From: Holothuria scabra
Lineage: Eukaryota > Echinodermata > Holothuroidea > Aspidochirotida > Holothuriidae
Assembly (NCBI GenBank): GCA_037179385.1
Contig: CM074179.1
Location: 28,774,046 to 28,838,045, forward strand
DNA length: 64,000 bases
Reading direction: 5' to 3'
Under the pieces are notes generated by a model. It was not told the origin of the DNA and searched no databases. It was given only the letters and a program-made list of their open reading frames with translations. How positions within the stretch are numbered: the stretch's first letter is position 1; every line of letters begins with the position of its first letter. Below, piece by piece: positions 12,985-25,600 of the stretch. The position numbers and the translations under genes are program-made.

Positions 12985-14693
12985 ATTAGTATGAACAAAT
13001 GTGCGAGTGACATCAGGCATGTAGTTTTGAACAAGAAAAATTAGAATGATTTGAAATTCGACAGCATCTTCTTCATGTTTTCTTGATATATTTTTTTTTT
13101 ATGCTTGACTGACGAACGAAGGGGGGTAACGACAATCAAAGTCCCTCTCTTGAAACTGTATGTTAGGCACACCCATCTCTTTCATTTTGGGACACCTGTG
13201 GAAAACAGTGAGAAGTCAAGTTAATGTCACTTTAAGATGATTCTTTCCCTGCCACTCTAGAGAGCCATACAAGTACGGGTAAAAGTAAATGCCTTGGGTT
13301 TTGTTAATAAACAAGCTTAATTGAAGAAAATCTTTCAGAAAGAGGTAGAAATGTTATCTCGACGGCATGTTGCATTTTGAAGATACTTTTACAGGAATGC
13401 ATTTTTCTAGCGATGAAGTGCACCTCGGGAAATCCGTGATGTCATCGCGGCGCGTTTATGAGACATGACATTGAACAACAAATAAGTTTCCCTCTCTTGT
13501 ATGTGTTCAGGTATGCCGCGGCCATGTATGTTGCATGCAGGCTAAATTTGCTAAGACAACTAACGGCCCGATAAAAATAATTTGTCTGGTCCTATTGGCC
13601 TCGAACGGCAAAAGTATCACGGCAAGTATTACCATCAATTACGTAAATTGTAACCTCCGTATAACATGCGGCAAAGATGAGCGGCTTTCTTCGCAATCTT
13701 TCCGTTCTGAAATACGAGCCACGAAATGATTTCGCAGTCCGATGATTTCGGAACCAGCTCGCTTGCGCGGCAGGCGCTGCTTGATAGAGGCACGTACGTA
13801 GGTACTGTTCGTACATAAAGTATAAAAGTTAGTGTTGTGCTTTGTGGACGAGTATACTGTGTACAGAGGCTAATTGCTGCGGAATGCTAGTTTTTCCGCG
13901 AGGGCAGCGAGCAGAAAATCTTTTTCTAATTTTGTTTCAAAATAATGGTTATTAAATACTTAGTTATGGGTTACGGTGATTTGGTACATTTCACACGTCC
14001 TTTCATAATGCCGTATCAGAATTTTGACAAAAGGTTCATTAACTGTTACAAGGAGCTGTCATTTTGCTGGTGTCGCACGTGCGCGACCCATCTTCAAGAA
14101 CGTGAAAGGGCATTGCTGTTCCGTTTCCCTTCGCTATGCAATGAAAAAGAAAACTTCTGCGGAACGAAACCACCTCCTGCAAAAACATGTCACGTATGAA
14201 AATATTGCGACATTTTACGGATGCATAGCGCCTTTTGGCAGTCTGCTTACTGCACATACGTCCGTGCGCTGCTCTCAACAGTTCACCGACGAATAAGCTA
14301 AACGAGAGTCAACGATCGCCGTAAAAGAAATTTGGCACTTCGTACGAATGGATTTGGGGGCCAAATAGGCCGAAAATATTTTTCTTTAATCAAAACTATT
14401 CACTCATTCAACTTATAAGTTTCCAAGCTGTTGTGATGAACCTCCGAGAGTTGACCGTGCATGAATAGACGCACAGATAAACACTCTTTATAATACGTAA
14501 CGGTAAATTTCGCTTACCGTTACAGTCAGCAAGCACAATAGGTAGTACAATGGGAGTACACAGTGAATCGGGTCTGCTGCACTATGAATGGAAGACGGAC
14601 TGCGTGGATTGCGGGGGCTTTGTCTCCCCGCAATCAGAGCGTATTTTCGGATTAGAGCGCACTCTTTTTTCCTCAGTTACTTTTGAGCAGTAC

Positions 14694-15525
14694 TGTAGTC
14701 CTTACTCCTGTGTATGGTAATAGCGGGATGATCTATCATCAGTATAACAATCCAAACAGTTTTTGCTCTTCGAAGACAGCCCGTCCTTAAATCTCTATTT
14801 TTTAGCATAAAACATGTCTTAAAAATGAAACCGATTTTTCGCCATAAGATTTACTCACAATTAACTTACAAAAAAAATTCAAAATCCAGAAAAGAAGCAT
14901 TTACTTTGGTGTGCGTCTTGATTAGCATGTAGTGAGGCAAAAGTTTGTTATATGCTGAAAACAGCTGTTTGTAATATGATGGCGCTCTAGATGTAGACCT
15001 TGTGCATTGAAGACATGCTGACCTCATCCGTGGGGAAAACAAAGGAACATGTGGCCGCACGCATCTAGGAATTCAACCTGCACGTATAACAGACTTTGCG
15101 CATAGCTGACTGGTTGACAAATCAGCTGTCTGCATGTCTGTTTTGGTTTGCTTTGCCCCCAAGGGAGCACATACTTTTTGCTCTGTGACATCATGAGCAC
15201 AAGGTCTGTTGCATTCTTGTCAATGATATGAATTGGCACCATCATTCCATGACGTCATAAAAAGCAGAAGATCGCTTGCAACTCGAACGTAAACAAAGTT
15301 GGCGTGTAAAAGTGAATCATGGGAATGAAAGTAAGAGACTTTATCCTTGATTTGGAAGACATTTCGCTGGTTTATTATCGATGAAAAACACACCATTACT
15401 TCGGTAAGGTTTTTTTCAAGAAACCTGGGTCGGTAAAGAATGAGGTTAGATCATAAGCTAGCTGAAATAAGCAAAGCAAGTTTCTGTCGAAGACCAGCAA
15501 CAACGGTATCACAGGAGTAAGGACT
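14694..15525. repeat. Inverted repeat pair bounding about 830 bp
   Basis: tagtccttactcctgtg near 14694-14712 is matched inverted as cacaggagtaaggacta near 15508-15525. It abuts the right end of the 6.4-kb element. Either a small foldback element or the remains of nested insertions. Confidence 0.6.
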
Positions 15526-15814
15526 ATGTATAAAGAGCAATTACGTGACTGTCCATACATAGTCCTTTACTGAGGACTAGGTTGGCACTAGCCTAATGCA
15601 CTTGTCAATTGTAAGCAGGGCCCCCCCATACCCGGGCCATAGCCGGGCTGTTTTGCCGGGGATGTGCTATGCAGGGAACGTGATGGGACTTTTAGCAGGG
15701 ATGTGCATTGTATAAAATTGGTGGGGATGTTTAGGATAATTTGCATGAAGGGTACAACTAAAGAATACCCTGTCAATAAATAAATCCACGGTGTAGCCGG
15801 GTACAGCATCACTT

Positions 15815-16180
15815 TGGAGCCAATGTAGCCGGGGTAGCCACATGGGGGAGTTTTGTTGGACTATTTGGAATATTTTACACAATTTTTGGGGCATGTATGA
15901 CTGGGATAACGAGTGTATCTGTAGGCTAAGATGTTGCCAGCGAAGCTGGGGTAGCCACTCCAGATAACTGTCTTGGATAACTCAATTACAGTATACCATT
16001 AATTTCCTTCACGGTGGAGCTGATGTAGCCGGCCTAGTCACATGGAGGAATTTTGTTGGACTTAAAATATTTTTCACAATTTTGGGGTTAATGTATGCAT
16101 AGATGATAACGAGTGTACAGGCCACGATGTTGCCGGCGGAGCCGGTGTAGCCACTCCAGATAAATATCTTGGACTTCGAA
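15815..16180. repeat. Diverged tandem duplication, unit about 190 bp
   Basis: Both units contain gtagccgg, cacatgg(g/a)ggaatttt-type sequence, ttgttggact, gataacgagtgta and gtagccactccagata. They start near 15815 and 16010. No coding capacity. This lies just upstream of gene A. Confidence 0.75.
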
Positions 16181-16596
16181 AATTTTGGAGCATTCCCAAC
16201 CCTATAACACTGTAGAAAACAATGAGGGCAATGATGAGTTGTTCTCAAAAATGACGTAGCCATGCATTTTTATGGGGTGTTTTCCCTTGGTTAGGTATTC
16301 TATAGTTACTCCCTATCTTTTATACGTACAGGCAATGCACAATGCTAACTTACAGTACAAAACACTGCTGTTTTGTTTCCTTACAGTGCTTGTCATAACC
16401 TCAAAGCAGATTTACTGTACGAGTCTTTCAGCAGAGCTTGCAGTATACTGTACATTGGAAATAAAAGGGAAAACAGAGGTAAAGAGAAAAAAGAGTCTGC
16501 ATATTGTGGCCTGCCATCCTGTGTACAGTATACTGTTTTGAAACTCTTCACTGCATGGGTGTTTAGTATGAACTGGTATCAGAGGAAGAAACAGCC

Positions 16597-16606
16597 ATGC
16601 TTTGGG
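16597..16606 (+). CDS. Gene A coding exon 1 (ATG, MLWG start; 10 coding nt)
   Basis: ATG CTT TGG G is followed at once by the donor gtgagt at 16607. The split Gly codon gives MLWG, the hallmark start of NPL-domain proteins (M-F/L/I-W-G). An in-frame TAG at 16564-16566 with no intervening ATG fixes the start. The 5'UTR extends leftward by an unknown length. Gene B has the same 10-nt coding exon, which supports this call. Confidence 0.88.
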
Positions 16607-19600
16607 GTGAGTTCACTATTTTAGCGTTAGTTTTCTCCTTTTCATATTGTTTACACCCTGTACCATACTACTAGTTTTGCAGCATTTTGCAGCCCCTTTA
16701 GTTGCAAAAACTAGGCCCTAAACCATAACTTGGTATTAAATCCCCCTGGTATTGTGTGAGGAAAGTCATATGAAGGCAGATTGCCCTAATAGTGTTGACA
16801 GGGAGTGCAGTCAGGGATCCTGAGAGAAACCTAGCCAAGGGGATTTATTACTGCTTAACCCTAAGTCTAAAATCATGGTGTCCTAGGCTAAATTTATGAG
16901 TGAGTTTAGGGGGAAAAAAGCTTGCTTGAAGGCCCCTGTAAGGTGCAATTGGAAGAGTTTTTAAGGCCATTTATTTATGAAAGTTCAAACTTTGCTGCAG
17001 AGTGTCCTGTTGTTAAGTATGAAGCCAAGATACTGAAATTTTTCGAATATTTATGGAAATGAAATTGGGTGAAGAGAAGGGGAGGGAAGGGAAGAGGAGG
17101 GGGAGAGGATTTGACCCACCTTCAGGAAAGGGGACAGATTCCCTCTTTCTTCCCTCTGACAGAAACACGGGCAGTACAATTGTTCAGTACTGTGGTTAGC
17201 ATTCATGGTTTACAGTAGGTTAATAGCTCTCCGTATTGTAAGTCCATTACCAGCACTAAAACCATTAGGCCTTGGGATGCCTCTTGCAATTCTGATTCAC
17301 AGAATCATCTTGCCAATAAACTTCAAATTCATGTTTGGCATCTCCTCTGCTTCTAATTACAGCAGCATAATTGATAGATTGCCAGAGCATACCCATAGCC
17401 TTTGCATTTATAACCATTGCATTTTCCTCACAAAATGTACAAATTGCTATACTGTACAAATGCAAAACAGTGCAGATTTTGTACATAGACCTAGTATATG
17501 GGTTTTTAATGACTTTGTGATAGTGGACCACAGAAACAGCAAATTGCGATGCAGATTTTGAACACCAAATTATTCCCTGTATAACCTTATGTGCAACTTG
17601 AACAATGGCATGAAGTTCAAAGCCGATAAACTGTGTCAGGCACTTTTGAATGCAGATATAAAATAGGAGAATTTAGTATTTGTTCTAGTTTGAAAAGAAA
17701 AACATCAGTGGTACAGTATTTGAGATCAAAATCAGGTTCCAAGGATTTGCAGCTTGGTAATTTTGAGGCTGTAGTATGGAACCCCCCTCAATACGGCATA
17801 TCCTACTGTACGTGTTCTTGTCACCATAGATTGTCTTGCTGAGGTGTGTCTCAACATATAAGTGACATGTACAGTACAGCCTTTAAAAATTGATATCTGT
17901 AATAATGTCAGATTGCTGTACTAGATGTTTGGTCTTATGTCAGAGCATCGGACATTTACTTGGGAGGTCCAGGGCTTAATTACCAGATCTATTCAAAGCA
18001 AACACTTGAACTTAAAGACCATTTTCTAAATTAGCCATAACAATGGATTATGGGTCTGACTTTTGGTGTACATGTATGCCTTTTTGTCAATGTCATTTAC
18101 TATAGTGTGAAATAATGTGCATGAAAAAACTGTCCCACAATCCTTTCTTGTTTTCATTCCCAAAAGGGTCTGTTTTTGTTATGGGTGATCAGGGCTCGAT
18201 TTTCATGGTTGTCGGATTGTCCGGGACAACTAAAATTCAATATGGACAACCAAAACTTGAAAGTTGGTTGTCCGATGGACAACCATTTTTCTCTCACAAT
18301 GAATTACAGTCAAGCAGCTTGCTTTCATGTTATTGAAGAAATACCGTTGACTGATTAACTCTTTCAACTTTTTCCATCATACAATTTCAGACTCCCAACT
18401 GTTTTTGTCTTGGAAAAATCATATTTTATTCTTCAAGACCAATAATACATTAGCACAATCACTGTTTTTTACTGTAATTGTGCGCGAAATGTTTCCGACA
18501 ACCAAATTTTCTTTTGGACAACTAAAAATACTGAAATGGTTGCCCAATGGACAACCATAAATTTTTCTGAAAATCGAGGCCTGGTGATGTGCTACATTAG
18601 CAAGGGAGGAAAGAGGGAGAGAGCAATACAGTGTCCCATGATTGGACAAAAATGGATGTGGGGTGTCACCACTGTGAATTGGTTTAACCCTCTGCTGCCC
18701 AGCACTGCACTTCTGCTACAGACAGTGAACGCAGCCCCCAGAGGTCTTAACTGTTCCATGCAGAGCTCAAAACTGCGAGTAGCTACCCAAGAATACTGCC
18801 ACAACAATGAGAGAGACAATAGTGTAAGGTCACAGTGTCAATAGCCTACGGAAGCCGATCCAAGACGTGGTATGTACGCTTTTCCACTGACCCCTGAGGC
18901 GTGCAAATATGTCCCGATTGGAGCCATTCAATGTAGGGTTGAAACCCATTCAAATATGCTCTCTCATGATCCTTCACCTTGCTCATGAAGATGATTTACT
19001 GAACTAAGTGGGGCATCTATAGGTCAAAACTATGTAATCTTTATTTAATCCATCCATCAGGTGTGAGATTATATCCTGGGCAGGAGTCCAAACACATCAT
19101 TAATAATCAATTGCATCTGACCCTGGCATCACTGGACTGCAGACCAGGAAATATCCATGGTAAGTCTAAACATTCCAGTGGGATTGTCATTGAAACTCTT
19201 GTTTACTTTAGTGCTGTAAGTAATGTTTGAAAAATTTTGAAAAGTGTACAGTACAAGACCTTCTGCAGTGCAACACTGACTTCATATGGTTAGGTCTTTG
19301 AGTTGTCCGTCCATTCACTCAGGCACCGTTAATGTAGGGTGTAAAGTAGCACACAGTTAGAATGGTGCAGTATTATACCAGGGATTCTGCCAGAAACACA
19401 AAAAAGGGAGGGGGAACACAGCAAAAGAAGGGGGGGTGATTGATTACATCCAAATGCCAGATTCAAATTGATTCTGTCCTAGGTTAAAGTAACAAGCTGG
19501 TTCAGGGGGGGAAAAGTTTGCTTCAATCTGTAAGGTGCATTTTGAAAACCTTTAAAAAGGTATTTATCACTGGCAAAGTGTCCTCTCTTTAAAAAAGATA

Positions 19601-22600
19601 CCAAGATACTCACAATATATTCAATTTACCCCCCCTCTTTTGGAAAATTTTGGAAGGGAGGGGGGAGGGTAGACAAATCTCTCTTCCCTAGCTGGAAACA
19701 CTGTTATCAATATGCAATAAAATGTAAGAAGTAAGTGATTTGTTGATGCTGTGAGCATCAGTGTTCAACAAATTCTCCATAACAAATGACTCATCCATTA
19801 ACCTTGCGTGTGGTGTTTGGTCTAACGGTAAAGCATCCGCCCTCTCATGCGGAAGGCTTGAGTTCGCTTCCCAGGTCAAGTCGTACCAAAGACCCCTGGC
19901 GTTGTTGGTGATGTTTCGCATAAGCAATGGAGTAGGGAAAACAAGCCAGTAAGCCACAACTGGGAAAAAGGCTGTTGCCTGCTCGACTTGAACCAATAGG
20001 TTGGAAACTGGGCCGTTAAACTTGATCTAACTAACTACTGTGTGTGGTGTGATGTGAAGAGAGGGATGAGAGAGTTTTAATGTACAAAATTTTTGTAAAT
20101 TGGTTCATTACATGAAGAGTAGGATGCAATAATAATCTGTGTCTCTCCTTGAGTGCATGAAGAGTATCGTCCAGAACATAATTTCTGTTTGCTATGTTAA
20201 AGAGAAAGATGCTATGTTAAAGAGAAAGATTGCTATGTTAAAGAGAAAGATGCTCGTAGCATTTTGGTGAACATTGCGTTCAGTTCCCATGTTCTGTTTT
20301 CAAGATATTGGCCATTGAAGGTGACACATGTATCTTTAAAAAGTAAACTTGAAGCAAACAGTTGTGCTGTCATGGATTTACATTGATGGCATATGTCCTG
20401 TTTTCCTTTATCTTGTTATTTTGATCAGAAATGCCCCCAAGGTCATACAAAGCTTTCAAAATTCCATTGCCCAAGATGCTTTGATGGTATCAATATATCA
20501 GAGTTAAGTTGCATATTAAATTGGTGGTGAATTTTGAAGAAAAACAAGACATTGGCTAACAGTTTGAATCCAGAACATCACATCTGTTTGCTTCAAGTCC
20601 ATTCTATGTACTGTAAAAAATTTTTCTTATTTGATTCTTATATTTCAAATACCAAAAATATGGGAAATAAATAAAAATTTCACCAGAATGCTTCTAAGAA
20701 TATGTTCCTCTTTGGCATACCAATATCAAATTTGGCTCAGGACCATTCTTGTAATAACTGTTTCAATTGGATCAAGCCCATGTCCTGGGAAAGATTGGTT
20801 TTAGTGATCATGCTGGGAGAAGCCCTAGCACTAAGTTTCAATTTGGTACCCCTCAAAACAGGGACATGGCTGGAACCTTGAATTAAGTAAGTTCAATGTA
20901 GTATAAAGAGTGTGCATTGATCCTTGAAGCGACTGTACTCAGGAAGTGTCCAGGGACCAGCACAATAGAGAAATTGTGATTGCATTTCTTACAGTAGCTC
21001 ACAGGGTTATCAAATGGGGCAGATGGTGCCAACTTTTTAACAAAAGTCATCTTCTTCCTCAATTTTGGAGATGTGGGTTTGAAACTTTGGGTGGTATGAT
21101 TGCTTTGGAGGAAAGCATTGATACCTACCTATTTGCATTCTAGTAAAGGAAATTTAAGTTGTGTTTTGAAGCTGTTTTTCAGGGCTGAGTTCATTTTGCC
21201 TTCTGAGCAGTTAGTTGTTTATTTATTGCACTAATAGCAGTGTGCTTGGTTGTGTGTTCAGTTCTTATCGTGCACACATGGAGTGCTTTCACACTTGATC
21301 TCAAACAGGGGATCAGATCCGGATCTGATCCACCCTTCCAGTTCATCTTTGTAGTGTGAAAGCTCTCTCACTCAGGGTTAGATCCGGAGATTTTTATCCT
21401 CTCTCATTGGCAGATTAGATCTCAGCGGGGGATCAAAAAACCTTGTGTGAAAGCTTGGAGGATCAAGGTCACAAGGGATCAACTTGACCTTTGATGCAAC
21501 TTCCTGTTTTTCCAGAGAAATACAACACACACAAACATGGAGCAGCTGTGGTACAGCCTGCACTTGCACTAGCACAGCGCACAGTGTACCAAGTATACAG
21601 TGCACAGTACACTTCCTGTTTGTTGATCCCTTCAGTCATGGCTTGATTTACTGCAGGGGATTAAGCGTGAAAGCAAATCTTTTTATCTCCAGGGGAGCAT
21701 CTGATCAGGATCTGATTGTTACCTCCAGATCGAAGTGTGAAAGCAGTCCTAGTTCTTGATGATACAGTTGGTTCAACAAAGCATTTTCTGTATCGGCACT
21801 GTATGCTTGTCAAGGACGGTGGTCTCATTATCAACTGTGGTCAGCCAGTGTGGAGAAAATTAGGCTGTAACCAGAGAGTTACAACAGACCCTGTTGCAGC
21901 TTATCTATTGTGGAGGTATCTTTCATTCTGTCCTGTTCAATTTGTCATGAATTGGACAAGCCAAGTAGAACTGTTTGAGTTCAATCAGCACAGTGCACTA
22001 GGAACCTCTTGAGTCTCTGTGTTTTATTTTGATCAGTACAAAGCCATGCAGTGTTTACTTGTGGATTTGTAGGTGGAACTAAAATGTACTTTGCAATACT
22101 TAAGCAGTTTTACAGGTACAGTACACCATACATAAGTTATTAATTTTATTTTACTGCCAATAAGAATACACAGTCCAGGCTTTCATGACTTGAGAAAATA
22201 TGCAGTGATATTTATATATTTCATAAAACTGTATCAGATGTAAATAAGCCCTTTCATGATTACAACTGCGCATGACAGAACAAAGGTCATCCGGTATCAC
22301 TTGCTCATTCGTATCACCGTGTGCACGTACATTTGCAGTAGTAGGCTACACAAGATTTTACTTGACTTGTAGGATTTTGGTTAACAGATTAAAATTCAGG
22401 TTAGGTTTAGGGCCTACTATTACTCCGTAAGATTAAGGAATGAATTTGGGTTTGGGTGTATGGTTATAAAAAAATCTCGAGTTACCTAGGCCTATGATTT
22501 TAGTCTATTACAATCGATCTTAGGCGCGCTTATCTATCCATTGAACACACATGGGCTAACAGTTAATGCAACATTACTATAGCACTTGAACGGGGTTGTA

Positions 22601-25600
22601 CATTACGTTACATGCCCTAGGATATTACAATCCAAATCACAATCTTGGACAGTCTTGGTTACAACTAAGCCTGGGCGAAGCAAGTCTTGGATACTGCATA
22701 TACTGTGAGATTTTATTATGAAGGTAAAAGGCCAAGACTTAACTTTTTATAGCAGTAGCAGTAACGTTAAATCTAAGTTATAGGCGGCCTATACGAACTT
22801 ACGAAGCCTACGTTAGGCCTTAGTAGCATGTAGCATGGCAATAGAACTTCAAGCATAGAAATAACCCCCTGATACTCGCCCTAGCTCTTGTAGCTTAGGT
22901 ATTTTTTTCATGAAATTTGGTATACGAGCCTACAGCTGGTTCATTCCTTGAGTAGGCCTATAGTATTTAGCCTAGCAGGGAAGGCTTGAACTGCCAGTTC
23001 GTACTTCCACGGGCACCGACATGTTCTTTGAGATTTTGCATATTCAAAAACTTAAAACTCATCCCGTATCTAAGGAAAATTTATGAGTGATACTGTTAAA
23101 TATATTTTGGGCAAACTGAAAGTTTTTGCCCATTAAGGGATGTGTTTTTTCAAAGCTTCTTTTGGTTCATGTCCGTGCGTGTTGTTTATTGTAGTCATAC
23201 ATACGTAACATAACGATAGTATGCACAGGCAACGGCCTGCGACTAGCGTTGCTATGTGTTGCTATACCGAATGACCTTTGACCCGGGAGGCCGATTTGTA
23301 ATCATGAAAGGGCTTATTTACATGCAAAACCACAAATGTTTTGCCTTCACTTTTCTTTACTTCCATGCATTTAATTTTGTAGTGTAAGGAGGTTAAGGAA
23401 ACAGAAAACAGATAAAACTTGTTTGAAATTTGAGTTCCTGTTTTTAACAGACAAAACTTGTGTGAGCTTCACAACAGCATTGCTGTTCTAGTCCATGAAT
23501 ATGAAATAAAAGTAGCATTGGCTATCAGGTTAAATTTATTTATTGTGTTTTATTTGCTTAGGTCCTTTTTTAAGGTACAAATTTTTTAAATGAGCTAAGG
23601 GTGGGCTCCTCAGTGTATTTCATGTTAGCCACAGACTGGGATATCATCATTTTATTGTCCTTGAATAAAAGTAAAATGTGTATCAGTAACCCTTCACAGG
23701 CATCTGTTATCATTTTCTCTGTACAGATGGCTCTGCTGCGTATCTCTTAATAAAGACACTAAGCTGTGAGAATTTCATCTGCACCCTAGAGAAAGGACAA
23801 ACAAACCAACAACGGCTAGACTTGGTTCTACAGCCAGGAGAACAGGTGACCTTTAAAGTTGAAGGAAATGGTTAGTTCTCAGGGTGAACCTTTTCTGAGA
23901 TATTTTCAACATCTTTGTTTATCCAGTCGGAATAGCTTTGGAAATTGCCACTTGTTGTGAAGAATTTTACAATATTCATGGAATGATCATGGGCATTAAA
24001 GTAATTTCTGACAGGTATAAAGCCAGTGAAGTTACCACAGAAGCTACAAATGTAGTTATGGAATCTTGGTCTAAATTTCGATTTGGTTTCACTGATGTTC
24101 ACAAACTTGGGGTACTTGATGCAGTACATGGTATAAATAACATTGGAAGAATTGGGTGAGAAATTCTGGGGATGCAGTTTTAATCCATTAGTTTTTATGC
24201 AGTCACTAGAATCAATGTGAAGACATACAGTAACTTGGATTATGATTTTTGACAGGGGTGGTTGCCAGTTGAGGCATGGGTAGTTTAAATACAGTACAGC
24301 TTTTAATTAATAAGTTACAAATATTAGAAGGACAGAAAATGAAAAGATGGAAAATGCAAAAAAGGTTGAAAATATTCTCTACCTTACAACACATACTTAT
24401 GGCCTCAACAAGGACCTTGGCTTTGTTTTGAAGTCATACAGTAATATCTTTATTCTTTTCAGCTCACACGCTATCCCACTGAGATGCAAATGCCTTTTTT
24501 AAAATAACATTGTTATTAAGTAACTTAAACTCGCTGAGGAAAGAGAGAGATAAAAATGTGTGAAATAATTGAATACTGAAAGAAGTAAGAGTTTAGATAA
24601 TTTCCTGATTTCAGGAAGTTGGAAGTCTTGAACAAGTTCTCAGGAGATTTGTTTTGCCAGGCAAAAACTGTTTTTTCACATAAATATAGTTTTAATGTGT
24701 GAAGATACTTGAAAAATAGAACCTAGACTTCCTCATGATGTTTCAAAGAGAAAAATTCTCCTTAGACCCCTTCTGTAGGCTGATGACAGTCATGGAAAAC
24801 AGTTTCAGGATGTGGTTCTCTGCTTCGCTTGTAGTGCTTATTTATTTTGTTGGTTGTACAACTTTAGACATAACCGCTTTTTTTTCTTTTGAATTCTATT
24901 AGTTGGACCATTTGTTTTGGGGTTGTTTTCATACACTGTACTGTAGTCTAGAGTTGACTAAAATGAGGTTCAGCGGGAATTCCCCATTCCCATGTTTTTT
25001 TCTTCCATCCAGATAGTACAAAGGACTTCATATGTCCTGCTTAAATCATGTACTATACAAAAATTATCCTACAGTATGTATCTGGAAGAACAGAGCAAGT
25101 TTTTCAGCAGATGAATTATTTTCTTTAATGAGTTATTCTTCTTATAATAATTGCAGTTTTTAGCAGATAAATTATTTTCTTTGTGGGACTTGAGTTGTGA
25201 ACTGAGTATGCACACATCAGATTTCAGTGCAAATTTTACTAAAATACTTTGAATATTAAAAGTACCCCTCTAAGATATCAAAACTTGATGTGACCTTAAA
25301 CCCTTCTTTTAAAGACTTAACTGAGGAAGAATTGCCATGGTATCAGTTATTAGGGAACTGATCTGTTTAGTTTGATATACTATAAATAAACTTTTTTTTG
25401 CTAACCTGAGTAATATCTACAGGTAGTAATGAATCATGTACGCATCACAGTTGTGTCTTTGTCTGTATTATTGGTGTCAATTGTTGCATACCTGCAACAC
25501 AGTTACTACTCTATTGTGTGCCTGCACAGTGGACAGTCAACTATTAGTGTGAACTCATTTTAGTTATAGTCTAAGGTAACCCCATGAGTTTTAGATCATC

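Larger units (their letters stand above)
8312..14695. mobile_element. 6.4-kb region bounded by Tc1/mariner-like inverted termini, no transposase seen
   Basis: The left end is cagtaccgctcaaaagtaac. The right end is the inverse, gttacttttgagcagtactg. Each is flanked by TA. The CAGT...CAAAAGT form and TA flanks fit Tc1/mariner. Similarity extends inward at low level (for example gcatccgtaaaatg near 8789 and inverted near 14215). No transposase-like ORF is visible, and internal direct repeats suggest later insertions. The ends could also belong to two separate elements. Confidence 0.5.

Noticed and set aside
17205..17561. 118-aa ORF inside gene A intron 1
   Set aside because: No recognisable motif, no splice context, and another ORF overlaps on the opposite strand.
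19811..19890. Functional tRNA gene
   Set aside because: The box-like motifs belong to a SINE head. The acceptor stem does not close and the sequence continues into the SINE body.
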